Positions 16,375 through 24,448 of a DNA stretch of 64,000 bases are shown here, piece after piece. The position numbers were made by a program, and so were the translations under genes. The DNA comes from Prevotellaceae bacterium (GTDB lineage Bacteria; Bacteroidota; Bacteroidia; Bacteroidales; Bacteroidaceae). Position 1 is the first letter of the stretch, and every line of letters starts with the position of its first letter. Where the stretch lies: the NCBI GenBank assembly GCA_028723525.1, contig JAQYET010000034.1, positions 1-64,000 of the forward strand. The letters run 5' to 3'. The notes under the pieces were generated by a model. The model saw only the letters and a list, made by a program, of their open reading frames with translations. It was not told where the DNA came from and searched no databases.

Positions 16375-18759
16375 TTATTTCAACAAATACCTTACCTTTA
16401 AGCCTATCGAGCGACCGGGCAGGGGGCGGTTGAGTTCCGAATACACCTCTCTATTGGTAAGGTTTCTCGCTTTCAGCGTCACCGTCCACCTGTTGTTCAT
16501 GAAACTATGTTCAATGCTTGCATCCATAGTGAGCGATGTTGGAATCCTACGGTCTTGACTATCGCTCATCTCGAAGTCGTAGAAATATTTATGTATGTAG
16601 GACATATCGAGCAAGAAACGCGTGTTCTGCCCCTTTCCTCCAAACAGATTCTCACGGTGTATGTCAAGACCTCCGTTCGCCATAAGATATGGAATGTTGG
16701 GTATGCGCTTATCCTTTGTCGGGTTTTCCACTGACGTTCCGGGCAATGTGGAGCGTATGTCGCGCAGGTCTTGGTAAGTTCCGTTCACGTAGAAGTAGAG
16801 GAAAGGCAGCACGTCTCCTTTCACCTCGGCCTCGATACCGCGCGTTCTCACACTGCCGAAATTCCTGTACCTTGCCATCGTCGGAATCATGTCTGCCGTG
16901 AAACGTATCATGTCTTTCAGGTCATTGAAGAACGTGTTCACCTCGGCCTCCACGAAACCATACGCATTGTTCTTATGATACAGCAGTCCTAAGTTCACTC
17001 CGTTGCATCTTTCCGGCACGAGTGTGGTGGAGGGAAGTATCGAGTAGCCGTTGCCGATAAGTTCCTCGCTTGTGGGGATGCGCACCTCCGAACTGAACGA
17101 AGCCTTGACAAGCAAGTTGCGTGTGAACTTATATCTCATTGCCTCACTCCACCCCCAGTAGTCTTTTGTGGTTATTACCTTCACCGGATTGTTGATGAAA
17201 TAATTCTCCAGCATCTTTGACTTGGAAGTGAAGAAGAAGTTTTTCACCGTGGTTGCACTTTGGAACTTTCCGCCAAAGAGCGATAAGTCGTATGAGAATC
17301 CGACCGTAAGATTCGACATTCTGCTGGGGAAATTGGCCCGGAATCCCAATGCCTTGTCCATCAGTTCATCCTTTGGCAACTGCTTGGTATGACTCCCATA
17401 CAGGTTGATATTGAACGAGTGATGCTCGTCAAGTATATAATTCAAATTGAGTTTCGAGGCGAAGTCGTGCGAGCGATTATCCCCGTCAGAGGGGAAATTT
17501 CCTTTCTCTCCCCCGTAAGAAGACACCGGCGGATATTCCTTTCCATCCCAGTCGTAACGGTGCATGGCCTTATCAACAAGCCCGAAACGCCCGGCATTGT
17601 AGAACAAATTCAAATCAAAATCAAGTCCGGGCAGAAAGAAATTGTCACGTTTCAGCGTCAGTCCGACCAGCAAAGAGGATGACTGATTGTATGCTTCGCG
17701 TATATCGAACTCAAGTCCCTGCATCTCCTGCTTCGTCTTGGAATAGACAAGTTCCAGTTTCATTTCGTCAAACCACCATTTGGTTGCCTTTACGGACCCC
17801 CCGAACAGGAGTTTGTCATATCTGTCGTGATTTCGTTTCACGATGCGGTCGTCAAGGTTCATAAGGCGCATTTTGTAGTCGTTGTCAGAGTGGGTGTAGC
17901 CTCCGCCGATGCCGAATTGCAGTCCGCTCCTACTGTCGGTGCGTTTTACCACGGCATCAAACTTATGAGTATTGAACGAGGACACCTCGTATCCTAAGTC
18001 CATATACATCGGAGGATATTCCTTCGTTACCACATTCACCGCACCGCCAAGCGACGCTCCGCCGAACTTATAGGGAACAATGCCTTTATAAACCTCTATA
18101 CGTTCTATCATATCCGTTGGAATATCGTTCAGTGTGATGTAGTTGTTCATCTGTCCTATCGGACTTTCGTCGATAAACATTCCCATACGCTTGCCTTCCA
18201 AACCGCGCACCGACACGCGCGATGCACTTCCCACACCACCTGTGTTCCGCACCGTAACACCGGTGGTTCGGGCAAGAACATCATTGATTGAAGATGCCGT
18301 ACCTTGCAGTTGCTTTGAAGAGATTACAGATACCGGCATGGTTGACTCCCGCAGTTTTCGTGCCTCGTTATGGCCTACCACCACAACATCTGACAGTTGA
18401 TGTGCCGAGGAAGTCAATTCCACATCACACCGAATACTGTCATTGCCGTTAAGAATGTTCTTACCGAAGAACTTTGTCTGATAGCCGACATATTTTATCC
18501 TAAGCCTCTTTTTCTGTCCGCCGGGCACCCGCAGCACATATTTTCCGTCAATACCGGAGACCGTTCCCACTTTCGTATTCTCCAAATCTACAGACGCTCC
18601 GTACAAAGGTTCGCCTGTATTGGCATCGGTTATTTTTCCATAAACCACAGTCTGCGCCTGCGAAACCTGAACATACAGCAGGCATATCAGCGATGTCAAC
18701 ACGGCACGCAATAGTCTTCCGACGCTTCTTTTTCTTGCTTTTTTACTTATATTTCCCAT
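16375..18759 (-). CDS. TonB-dependent outer-membrane receptor
   Basis: A 794-residue receptor. In order: a signal peptide (ending near VSQAQ), a carboxypeptidase-regulatory-like domain (about 36-115, GKITDANTGEPLYGASV), a plug domain (about 135-245, with MPVSVISSKQLQG, VRGLEGKRMGMFIDESPIG and RIEVYKGIVPYKFGG), then a beta-barrel ending in LRYLLK-like terminal strands. It is not a SusC-type protein: it is shorter and has no SusD partner, and so resembles siderophore, haem or cobalamin receptors. It heads an operon with a beta-propeller lipoprotein and a TetR regulator. Its mRNA would carry a leader of about 185 nt containing a short ORF and an intrinsic terminator (18840-18872). Confidence 0.93.
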   Translation of the reverse strand: MGNISKKARKRSVGRLLRAVLTSLICLLYVQVSQAQTVVYGKITDANTGEPLYGASVDLENTKVGTVSGIDGKYVLRVPGGQKKRLRIKYVGYQTKFFGKNILNGNDSIRCDVELTSSAHQLSDVVVVGHNEARKLRESTMPVSVISSKQLQGTASSINDVLARTTGVTVRNTGGVGSASRVSVRGLEGKRMGMFIDESPIGQMNNYITLNDIPTDMIERIEVYKGIVPYKFGGASLGGAVNVVTKEYPPMYMDLGYEVSSFNTHKFDAVVKRTDSRSGLQFGIGGGYTHSDNDYKMRLMNLDDRIVKRNHDRYDKLLFGGSVKATKWWFDEMKLELVYSKTKQEMQGLEFDIREAYNQSSSLLVGLTLKRDNFFLPGLDFDLNLFYNAGRFGLVDKAMHRYDWDGKEYPPVSSYGGEKGNFPSDGDNRSHDFASKLNLNYILDEHHSFNINLYGSHTKQLPKDELMDKALGFRANFPSRMSNLTVGFSYDLSLFGGKFQSATTVKNFFFTSKSKMLENYFINNPVKVITTKDYWGWSEAMRYKFTRNLLVKASFSSEVRIPTSEELIGNGYSILPSTTLVPERCNGVNLGLLYHKNNAYGFVEAEVNTFFNDLKDMIRFTADMIPTMARYRNFGSVRTRGIEAEVKGDVLPFLYFYVNGTYQDLRDIRSTLPGTSVENPTKDKRIPNIPYLMANGGLDIHRENLFGGKGQNTRFLLDMSYIHKYFYDFEMSDSQDRRIPTSLTMDASIEHSFMNNRWTVTLKARNLTNREVYSELNRPLPGRSIGLKVRYLLK

Positions 18760-18816
18760 TTCTTATATATTTATTATTCATACATATCATTGATAAAAAG
18801 GATGCAATAACGAATA

Positions 18817-18924
18817 TTATTCAAAGATATTCATTAAAAAAGCGCACCCCAATTCTGCATTGGAGTGCGCTTCAAACGAATACATGTTATCACCTTTCAG
18901 GCAAGAACCATTGTTTATAGTCAT
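18817..18924 (-). CDS. Possible 35-codon leader peptide upstream of the TonB receptor
   Basis: An ATG 20 nt after the predicted transcription start opens a 35-residue frame (beginning MTINNGSCLKGD, ending CAFLMNIFE) that runs straight through the intrinsic terminator at 18840-18872. A ribosome on this frame would cover the hairpin, the layout of an attenuator leader peptide. It has no unusual run of one amino acid. No homologue is recognised; it could be chance coding across an RNA leader. Confidence 0.4.
   Translation of the reverse strand: MTINNGSCLKGDNMYSFEAHSNAELGCAFLMNIFE
18840..18872 (-). terminator. Intrinsic terminator inside the TonB receptor leader
   Basis: Bases 18859-18872 and 18840-18853 pair over 14 bp with one C/A mismatch and a 5-nt loop. 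On the minus strand the 3' arm runs into six T. It is about 80 bp before the receptor ATG and about 75 nt after the predicted transcription start, so it would act as a premature (regulated) terminator and not as the end of a gene. Confidence 0.8.
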
Positions 18925-18950
18925 AAAAAATCCTTCTATTAATCCGGCGG

Positions 18951-18982
18951 CAAAAGTATTAAGAAATCACATATTACACAAT
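18951..18982 (-). promoter_or_regulatory. Promoter of the TonB receptor operon
   Basis: On the minus strand, TACTTTTG (18958-18951) is a good -7 box and ATTG (18982-18979) lies 20 bp upstream as the -33 element. The predicted start near 18944 places a leader of about 185 nt before the receptor. Confidence 0.75.
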
Positions 18983-19077
18983 ACTCAAAAATGATGATTT
19001 GCTTTTTGAGGTATCTAAGCGCAGGTATCGAGTTGGTGGTTAAAACCGTTTGTGTGTCCCCTTGTTCGGTATAAGAC

Positions 19078-20004
19078 TCATTTCAATTTCTGAAATCTTG
19101 CCTGACAGCGTTTCTTGTAACTGTAACCGAATGCGTGCTTGAGGAACTTTCGCCAGTTGTACGTGAAGACAAAGGCAATGGCGTCGCACGGCTTTGTGCG
19201 CGGCGAGGCATAGATTGAACGGCGCATGCGCACGAAGTAGAGGTCGGCAATGGTCTCGAAAGGCGAGAACACACGTCCGCCACGGCTCATAGTCCACACC
19301 TCGGAGTAGAAACGGTCTGCCTTGATGACATCCGGGTCGAAGTCGGGCAGGTGCCTACCGTAGTCCGAATTGACCCACCAAAAGTTGCCGGAGAACATCT
19401 TATAGTTGCGCGGAGGCCAGCGATAGCAGCCGTAAAGGTCGAAATCGTGGCTCAATACGTTAACTGCCACGCGCCATTTTGCAAACACGAAATACTCAAG
19501 CATTTCTCTCCACGCCTCTATCTTGGATTGAAAGCCGCGGAAGAGACGGTCGGAGGTGTCAACGGTCTGGTAACTGATACCCTTTGTATGGAAATAATAC
19601 ACGAGACAGTCTTGTTCCCGACAAAGGGCGAGAACTTTCTCAAGAGCAGGATACTCATACCTGTGTGCATCGTTGGTGAACGACACCAACTCCATCTTTT
19701 CACTGCCGATGATACGCCGCAGCTCGTCAATATCGCCCTCGTTCTGCGATATGCAACTCACGAACAACCGCTCCGTGGCATCCAGCAAACCGCCACTCTT
19801 CAGGTTTTCCACCTGCCGTTCCACGAGCCGTTGCCAGCCTTTGACGCAATAGACGTGATAAACTCCGAAGATAGGTCGCACGGATTGTGGTTCATGTTCC
19901 CACATGCTGATGTCCCGGCGGTCGAAAACGCGCAGCAGGGAGTCGGCAATATGCAGTCTGCCCGTGCCGCTTCCGCTGTCGGCTTTTTCACGATTTGTAT
20001 TCAT
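19078..20004 (-). CDS. Putative capsule-type glycosyltransferase
   Basis: A protein of 308 residues from ATG (an in-frame TTG lies 45 bp further upstream). It resembles a group of uncharacterised capsule-locus glycosyltransferases with a GT-A-like start (FGVYHVYCVKGWQRLVERQ), the motif YYFHTKGIS near the middle and a conserved block FSGNFWWVNSDYGRHLP. No signal peptide or membrane segment is visible. It lies 28 bp after the epimerase gene, at the end of the licD-tarI-epimerase run, and so probably adds a sugar to the same polymer. Donor and acceptor are unknown. Confidence 0.65.
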   Translation of the reverse strand: MNTNREKADSGSGTGRLHIADSLLRVFDRRDISMWEHEPQSVRPIFGVYHVYCVKGWQRLVERQVENLKSGGLLDATERLFVSCISQNEGDIDELRRIIGSEKMELVSFTNDAHRYEYPALEKVLALCREQDCLVYYFHTKGISYQTVDTSDRLFRGFQSKIEAWREMLEYFVFAKWRVAVNVLSHDFDLYGCYRWPPRNYKMFSGNFWWVNSDYGRHLPDFDPDVIKADRFYSEVWTMSRGGRVFSPFETIADLYFVRMRRSIYASPRTKPCDAIAFVFTYNWRKFLKHAFGYSYKKRCQARFQKLK

Positions 20005-20032
20005 CTTACTCCCGAAAAGGCTCGTTATACAT

Positions 20033-21019
20033 TTATATAATAGAGGCAAACATTTGCTTCAGGTCGTGCTTAGGCTGCCATCCCAATGCCATGATGCGAC
20101 TTGTGTCGAGGCGCAGAAAGGTTGTCGGAGAGTAGCCCATGCCCTCTCTCGGTTCTATCCTTACCCTCATGTTGCGCCCGAACTCGCGGCAAACCATCTC
20201 TGCCATGTCGCGAACCGAGATATAGGTCGCCTCGTTTGCCACATTATAAGCCATGCCGCTGTCACCGCGAAGCATGATATACAGCATCGCCTCAACCGCA
20301 TCGGCGGTGTGACAATAGCAGCGACGGAGGCTTCCTTCGGTGAAAAGAACGATGTCTTTGTCTGCCGACGCGCAGCGTGCAAACTGCGCAAAGACACGGT
20401 TATCGGTTGTATCCAGTTTCATTCCGAATGTTTGTGCCAGTCTTGCAGTCATCACCCGCACTCCGTATTCTGCGCTGTAAGCATGGCAGAGACACTCTGC
20501 CGAACGCTTTGACATGGGGTAACTGCTGCGTGCCTGCATCAAGTCGAGGTGTCCCTGACAGTCTTCGGTGAGCGGTTTGCTGTCGTCAAGCACCGTTCCA
20601 TACACCTCAAGCGAAGACACATAGACCATTCCTTTCAGCCGGTTTCCCACCTTTCGGGCATGTTCAAGCACCTGTCGCGTACCGAGAAACACCGTGCTCA
20701 GCGTCTCCACCGGCTTTTCTGCGAAGTCTTTCGATGCCGTCGGCGATGCGAGATGCACCAGATAATCGGCTTCCTGCGGCGGAGAGAACGGCTCGCCCGA
20801 TGCAAAATCATATTCATAATAATCTATTTCGTCACCCGCTTTGCCAAACATCGCCTCTGCCTTGGCAACATTCCTCACCGCACAAGTGACGCTGATGCCT
20901 GTCGAGTGACGCCTGTTCTGCTCCAAAAGGAAATCAACGAGAGACGAACCTATCATTCCTGTAGCCCCGGTAACAATCCATCGGCTTCCCCGGAGTGCTT
21001 CAATGAGAGTATTATCCAT
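20033..21019 (-). CDS. NAD-dependent epimerase/dehydratase (extended SDR)
   Basis: A Rossmann-fold extended short-chain dehydrogenase of 328 residues from the ATG chosen here (MDNTLIEAL); a GTG start at 21052 overlapping the tarI stop is possible and would add 11 residues. It has the NAD-binding motif TGATGMIGS (about 17-25) and the catalytic Tyr-x-x-x-Lys in SYPMSKRSAE. The LVHLASPT segment is typical of nucleotide-sugar epimerases. Next to the TarI-type and LicD-type genes it may modify a nucleotide sugar or reduce a pentose phosphate, but the classical ribitol-forming TarJ is a different fold, so its substrate is open. Confidence 0.82.
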   Translation of the reverse strand: MDNTLIEALRGSRWIVTGATGMIGSSLVDFLLEQNRRHSTGISVTCAVRNVAKAEAMFGKAGDEIDYYEYDFASGEPFSPPQEADYLVHLASPTASKDFAEKPVETLSTVFLGTRQVLEHARKVGNRLKGMVYVSSLEVYGTVLDDSKPLTEDCQGHLDLMQARSSYPMSKRSAECLCHAYSAEYGVRVMTARLAQTFGMKLDTTDNRVFAQFARCASADKDIVLFTEGSLRRCYCHTADAVEAMLYIMLRGDSGMAYNVANEATYISVRDMAEMVCREFGRNMRVRIEPREGMGYSPTTFLRLDTSRIMALGWQPKHDLKQMFASII

Positions 21020-21048
21020 AGTGCAATGTTTTGTTAAAACACAGTTTC

Positions 21049-21768
21049 TCACAGCCCGAATATCTGCCGGTTCTCACGCACTTCAACCATAGCACGGAGC
21101 ACGAAAAAGTCGGTGGGGGTGGTAATCTTGATGTTCTCCATCGGTCCGATTATCGTTTTCAGCTGATAACCGTAATGACTCATCATCGTGCATGAGTCTA
21201 TGAAGTCGTGCCTTCCTTCCTCAATGGCACGCCTGTGGGCAGAAATGATGTCGCCGAGAACAAAGCTTTGCGGCGCACGGGCAATGAGAGAGTGGGCACG
21301 CTCGGGAATTTCGAGCGAACCATCGCCATGCTCCACCACGAAAGTTTCGGTTGCCGGCACGCATGTTATGCACGAACCGAAGTCGCCAACGGTCTTTATA
21401 TTGTCGGAGATAGTCTGTTCGGTGATGAGCGGTCTCACCCCGTCGTGTATCATAACCGTCGCTTTCTTTCCTCCTGCCACGCGCTCCGCTTCTTCCAGAG
21501 CGTTGAAAATGGAGTCTTGTCCGGTGTTTCCGCCCGGCACGATGCCCACAACCTTGTTTATCTCAAACTTGCGTATCATCTTTTTCAGGAACGGAATCCA
21601 AGCCTCGATACATGCCACCACGATGGCATCCACTTCCGGGTGGTTGTCGAATAGTTCGAGAGTGTATATTATAATCGGCTTTCCGTTGAGTTCAAGAAAC
21701 TGCTTCGGGCGCGATGTCGTGTGCATCCTCACTCCCGAACCTCCTGCGAATATTGCTGCGATGTTCAT
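21049..21768 (-). CDS. tarI: IspD/TarI-family cytidylyltransferase, likely D-ribitol-5-phosphate type
   Basis: A 239-residue cytidylyltransferase with the nucleotide loop FAGGSGVRMHTTSRPKQFL (residues about 7-25), MIHDGVRPLI (about 105) and the ENIKITTPTDF motif. It is a paralogue of the ispD at 10290. RMHTTSRPKQFLELNGKPII resembles TarI/Bcs1 proteins, which make CDP-ribitol from CTP and ribitol 5-phosphate, more than IspD. Its neighbours also argue for TarI: a LicD-type phosphotransferase 54 bp upstream and an SDR enzyme downstream. The symbol is by family and context; biochemical identity is inferred. Confidence 0.75.
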   Translation of the reverse strand: MNIAAIFAGGSGVRMHTTSRPKQFLELNGKPIIIYTLELFDNHPEVDAIVVACIEAWIPFLKKMIRKFEINKVVGIVPGGNTGQDSIFNALEEAERVAGGKKATVMIHDGVRPLITEQTISDNIKTVGDFGSCITCVPATETFVVEHGDGSLEIPERAHSLIARAPQSFVLGDIISAHRRAIEEGRHDFIDSCTMMSHYGYQLKTIIGPMENIKITTPTDFFVLRAMVEVRENRQIFGL

Positions 21769-21822
21769 GATCTGTTGCTTTTTTCTGCGTTTTTCGGCAT
21801 GGGTGTAGGCATCATCCCCACC

Positions 21823-22653
21823 CTACCATATTCTTATCTCGGTATTATGTCTGTTCCTCTTGTCACGCGGCGGCAGTTCCATATAGTTGCCGTATGCTAT
21901 CCGGCAGAGCCTCTCCGGGTCGGCAGGACCGTCGAAGGTGTGCCCTTCAAAGACGATAGGTCTTAGCGGAAGCATCGCACTTCGCGGGTTCTGCTCATAG
22001 AACCACGCACCATACGAGTGCATGAAGCGGTCGCGTGAGCCGAACACTCTTCCCGTGATGCGGAAAATCGGGAACACAATGTTATGCAGAAAGACATACC
22101 CGACCTGTGCCATTGCTGGATGACGCCCTGCCAAGTCGAAGTTAACCACGCACGAAAGTTTCGCTGCCAACCGCTGCATCCACGGTATAACGTAAGGCTC
22201 ATAGGGGAATATGTCAATGTGCAAGCCCTTGTATTTCAAAGCCTGATGCGACCTCCAATCGCGGCTGCCCTTAGGTTCCAGCGAGATATACTCACTGTTC
22301 AGGTCGCGCAGAGTTGCCCATTCCTTGTAGTATCCCTTGTCGGTGCGGTTGGTCTGCACCACATATTGCGGGTGCGGATGGTGCTCAAGATAGTCGATAA
22401 TCTTCTTATAGTCTTCCCTGCTCACCACCACATCGGCGTCATCATCCCACGGAATGAAGCCTCCGTGACGCAGACTGCCAAGCACAGAGCCACCGTCAAG
22501 GCGCGGACGGGCACCGCACTTGCGCCCCACTTCCTGCAGATAAAGCAGCATATCGAGCATGCGCATCTGTGCCTTTCGCATCGTTGAGCCTTCGGGGTTA
22601 TACTCCCTGCGCAGGCTTTCGTCGGTCTCTCCCGTGTTGTAAGTTCTGTTCAT
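21823..22653 (-). CDS. LicD-family phosphotransferase
   Basis: A 276-residue LicD-type protein. The family motif is clear: LDGGSVLGSLRHGGFIPWDDD, then DVVVSREDY (residues about 53-85), whose Asp cluster binds metal. Family members transfer phosphocholine or other phospho-alditols from CDP donors to glycans. Beside a TarI-type CDP-ribitol synthase, this suggests ribitol phosphate or a related alditol phosphate as the moiety moved. It is the first gene of a four-gene run. Its ATG is only 8 bp after a -7 box, so the mRNA may be leaderless. Confidence 0.85.
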   Translation of the reverse strand: MNRTYNTGETDESLRREYNPEGSTMRKAQMRMLDMLLYLQEVGRKCGARPRLDGGSVLGSLRHGGFIPWDDDADVVVSREDYKKIIDYLEHHPHPQYVVQTNRTDKGYYKEWATLRDLNSEYISLEPKGSRDWRSHQALKYKGLHIDIFPYEPYVIPWMQRLAAKLSCVVNFDLAGRHPAMAQVGYVFLHNIVFPIFRITGRVFGSRDRFMHSYGAWFYEQNPRSAMLPLRPIVFEGHTFDGPADPERLCRIAYGNYMELPPRDKRNRHNTEIRIW

Positions 22654-22661
22654 ACAATATG

Positions 22662-22669
22662 CAAAGTTA
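22662..22669 (-). promoter_or_regulatory. -7 box almost touching the licD start (leaderless mRNA likely)
   Basis: TAACTTTG on the minus strand is followed by 8 bp and then the licD ATG (22653). With the usual 5-8 bp from -7 box to start, the mRNA would begin at or next to the ATG. No strong -33 TTTG is seen. Confidence 0.55.
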
Positions 22670-22747
22670 ACTTTTTATTTTCATTATCCGCTTTGCTGTT
22701 CCATAAAATTATGTTATTTTTGCAAGACAATGCAGCATTTCAACCGT

Positions 22748-22772
22748 TATAACATCAAAAATCGATGTTATA
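22748..22772. promoter_or_regulatory. Candidate toxin-antitoxin operator, 9-bp inverted repeat
   Basis: TATAACATC (22748-22756) and GATGTTATA (22764-22772) form a perfect inverted repeat with a 7-bp centre. It ends 2 bp before the -33 element of the antitoxin promoter, a usual site for autoregulation by an antitoxin or toxin-antitoxin complex. Confidence 0.6.
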
Positions 22773-22774
22773 TA

Positions 22775-22806
22775 TTTGCCATTCAGCAGAATATGTTGTA
22801 ATTTTG
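22775..22806 (+). promoter_or_regulatory. Promoter of the toxin-antitoxin operon
   Basis: TTTG (22775-22778), 20 bp, then TAATTTTG (22799-22806): a full match to the Bacteroidetes promoter. The antitoxin ATG follows about 32 nt after the predicted start and has an AGGAGG sequence before it, which is unusual in this window. Confidence 0.85.
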
Positions 22807-22844
22807 CTGCCACAACAAACCGTCGAAATAAGGAGGAAGAGAAT

Positions 22845-23066
22845 ATGAGTACAACTGCATTATCAAGTTTGTTAGATTATCTTTACGGAACTCTTTCACC
22901 CGGAAACATGAAGTGGCTGGGGGAACATCTTATAAAACGTGCCAATGAAGAGATGACCAACTCGCCATATACTATGGAGGAAATCGACTCCATTCTCGAT
23001 GAAGCAGAGAAAGGGTTTGAGCGAGGGGAGTATATGACTAACGATGATGTGTTTCGGAAACAATGA
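22845..23066 (+). CDS. Antitoxin of a type II toxin-antitoxin pair
   Basis: A 73-residue acidic protein (begins MSTTALSSLLDYLYGTL). I chose this ATG because it follows AGGAGGAAGAGAAT, an unusually strong Shine-Dalgarno for this genome, and lies after the promoter; the longer frame would start inside the promoter. Bacteroidetes ParE-type toxins are often preceded by such small proteins with a SSLLDYLYGTLSP-like start and an acidic YTMEEID segment. Its stop overlaps the toxin's ATG. It should bind and neutralise the toxin and repress the operon. Confidence 0.75.
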   Translation: MSTTALSSLLDYLYGTLSPGNMKWLGEHLIKRANEEMTNSPYTMEEIDSILDEAEKGFERGEYMTNDDVFRKQ

Positions 23067-23377
23067 TGAAAGTCATTTGGAGTAAGTCTGCTGTTGACTC
23101 AATGAGGCAGATAGAAGACTACATATTGAAGGAGTTTGGCGAGAAAGCACGCAAGAATTTCATACAAGAAGTTGAGCATGTGGCAGATATTCTGGCAGAA
23201 ATGCCGGAGTTGGGAAGACCCGAGAGGCTGCTTGCTCACCGTAATATGACATATAGGAGCATTGTTATACGCAAACTCAGCAAAATGGTTTACTATATAA
23301 AAGATGACACCATACGCATCTCTGCATTATGGGATGTGCGCCGAGAGCCTAAATCTCAAATAAACCATCTTAGGTAA
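23063..23377 (+). CDS. RelE/ParE-family toxin
   Basis: A 104-residue basic protein of the RelE/ParE superfamily: N-terminal VIWSKSAVDSMRQIEDYIL helices, ELGRPERLLAHRNMTYRSIVI and the C-terminal strand pair VYYIKDDTIRISALWDVRR typical of ParE-like toxins. ParE members poison gyrase, RelE members cleave mRNA; which applies cannot be told here. Its ATG overlaps the antitoxin stop and its own stop (TAA) is directly followed by the ATG of a glycosyltransferase gene with no gap. Confidence 0.85.
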   Translation: MMKVIWSKSAVDSMRQIEDYILKEFGEKARKNFIQEVEHVADILAEMPELGRPERLLAHRNMTYRSIVIRKLSKMVYYIKDDTIRISALWDVRREPKSQINHLR

Positions 23378-24433
23378 ATGCGTATATACTACTACCATAC
23401 TCAAGACGCGGAGCATATCATCAGCGAGTGGGAACGGGGGCGATACCCGTCGCACTTGCTGTATGGCGCGACATGCTTTGAGGCAAACGGCATAGAGATT
23501 GTGATGCACAAGCACCGGCAGGAGCACAACAGACTGCGCCGAATGGTGCGAGTGGCATGGCAGGTGATGCGCTGCCGTGAGCGGTATGACGTGCTCTATG
23601 GGTCGTCTCACCGCGGTTTGGAACTGCTCATCATGCTCCGTGCTCTCGGCATTTACCGCCACCCTATCTGCATCTGGCACCACCAGCCGATAACAAAGTC
23701 ACGACACAGGCTGCGGGAATGGGTCTCCCGACTCTATTATCGGGGCATAGACCACATGTTTATGTTCTCTGAAACAATCGCGAAAATGTCGGAACACTCC
23801 GCAAAATGCCGCCCTGAAAGAGTCAGCGTGGCACACTGGGGAGCCGACATCGACTACTACGACCGCTTCATGAGGGAACATCGGGAACTGCGAAGCGGCT
23901 TCATCTCCTCGGGAATGGAACGCCGCGACATGCCCACTCTTATCGAAGCGTTCAACAACACCGCCCTGCCGCTGCGCATTTTCTCAATAACAAACTACCT
24001 CGGGAACGACTACGAGAAGATTATCAGCAGCATACCGCGCCGCGAGAACATAACAGTGACTTTCAACAACCGCCTGATGATAAACGAACTGACGGCAGAG
24101 GTGAACCGCTCGGCATGCGTAGTGATTTGCTGCCAGCCAACAAACTACACCGTGGGACTTACCACCGTGGTGGAGGCTCTCGCCCTCGGACTGCCCATAA
24201 TCTGCTCGCGCAACCCACAGATGCCGATGAACATAGAGGCAGAGGGGTGCGGACTGCTCGTTGACTACGGCGACACGGAGGGTTGGGAACGCGCCATACG
24301 CTTCATTGCCGAGCACCCCGGCGAAGCAAAGAGAATGGGAGAACGGGGAAGAGAACTTGCCGAAAAGACCTACAACATCGACCGTTGCACCCGCGAAATG
24401 GCAGAGGCAATGAAAGCGATGATAAGAAAATAG
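23378..24433 (+). CDS. GT4-type glycosyltransferase
   Basis: A 351-residue GT-B fold glycosyltransferase. The C-terminal group-1 domain has the nucleotide-sugar site as TTVVEALALGLPIICSRNPQM and LLVDYGDTEGW (about 265-310). The N-terminal half (YYYHTQDAEHIISEWERGRYPSHLL) is of the acceptor-binding type. No membrane segments are seen. It starts immediately after the toxin stop, so it is probably cotranscribed with the toxin-antitoxin pair, and it is convergent with the flippase gene. The sugar is unknown. Confidence 0.8.
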   Translation: MRIYYYHTQDAEHIISEWERGRYPSHLLYGATCFEANGIEIVMHKHRQEHNRLRRMVRVAWQVMRCRERYDVLYGSSHRGLELLIMLRALGIYRHPICIWHHQPITKSRHRLREWVSRLYYRGIDHMFMFSETIAKMSEHSAKCRPERVSVAHWGADIDYYDRFMREHRELRSGFISSGMERRDMPTLIEAFNNTALPLRIFSITNYLGNDYEKIISSIPRRENITVTFNNRLMINELTAEVNRSACVVICCQPTNYTVGLTTVVEALALGLPIICSRNPQMPMNIEAEGCGLLVDYGDTEGWERAIRFIAEHPGEAKRMGERGRELAEKTYNIDRCTREMAEAMKAMIRK

Positions 24434-24448
24434 AGATTACACCCGACC

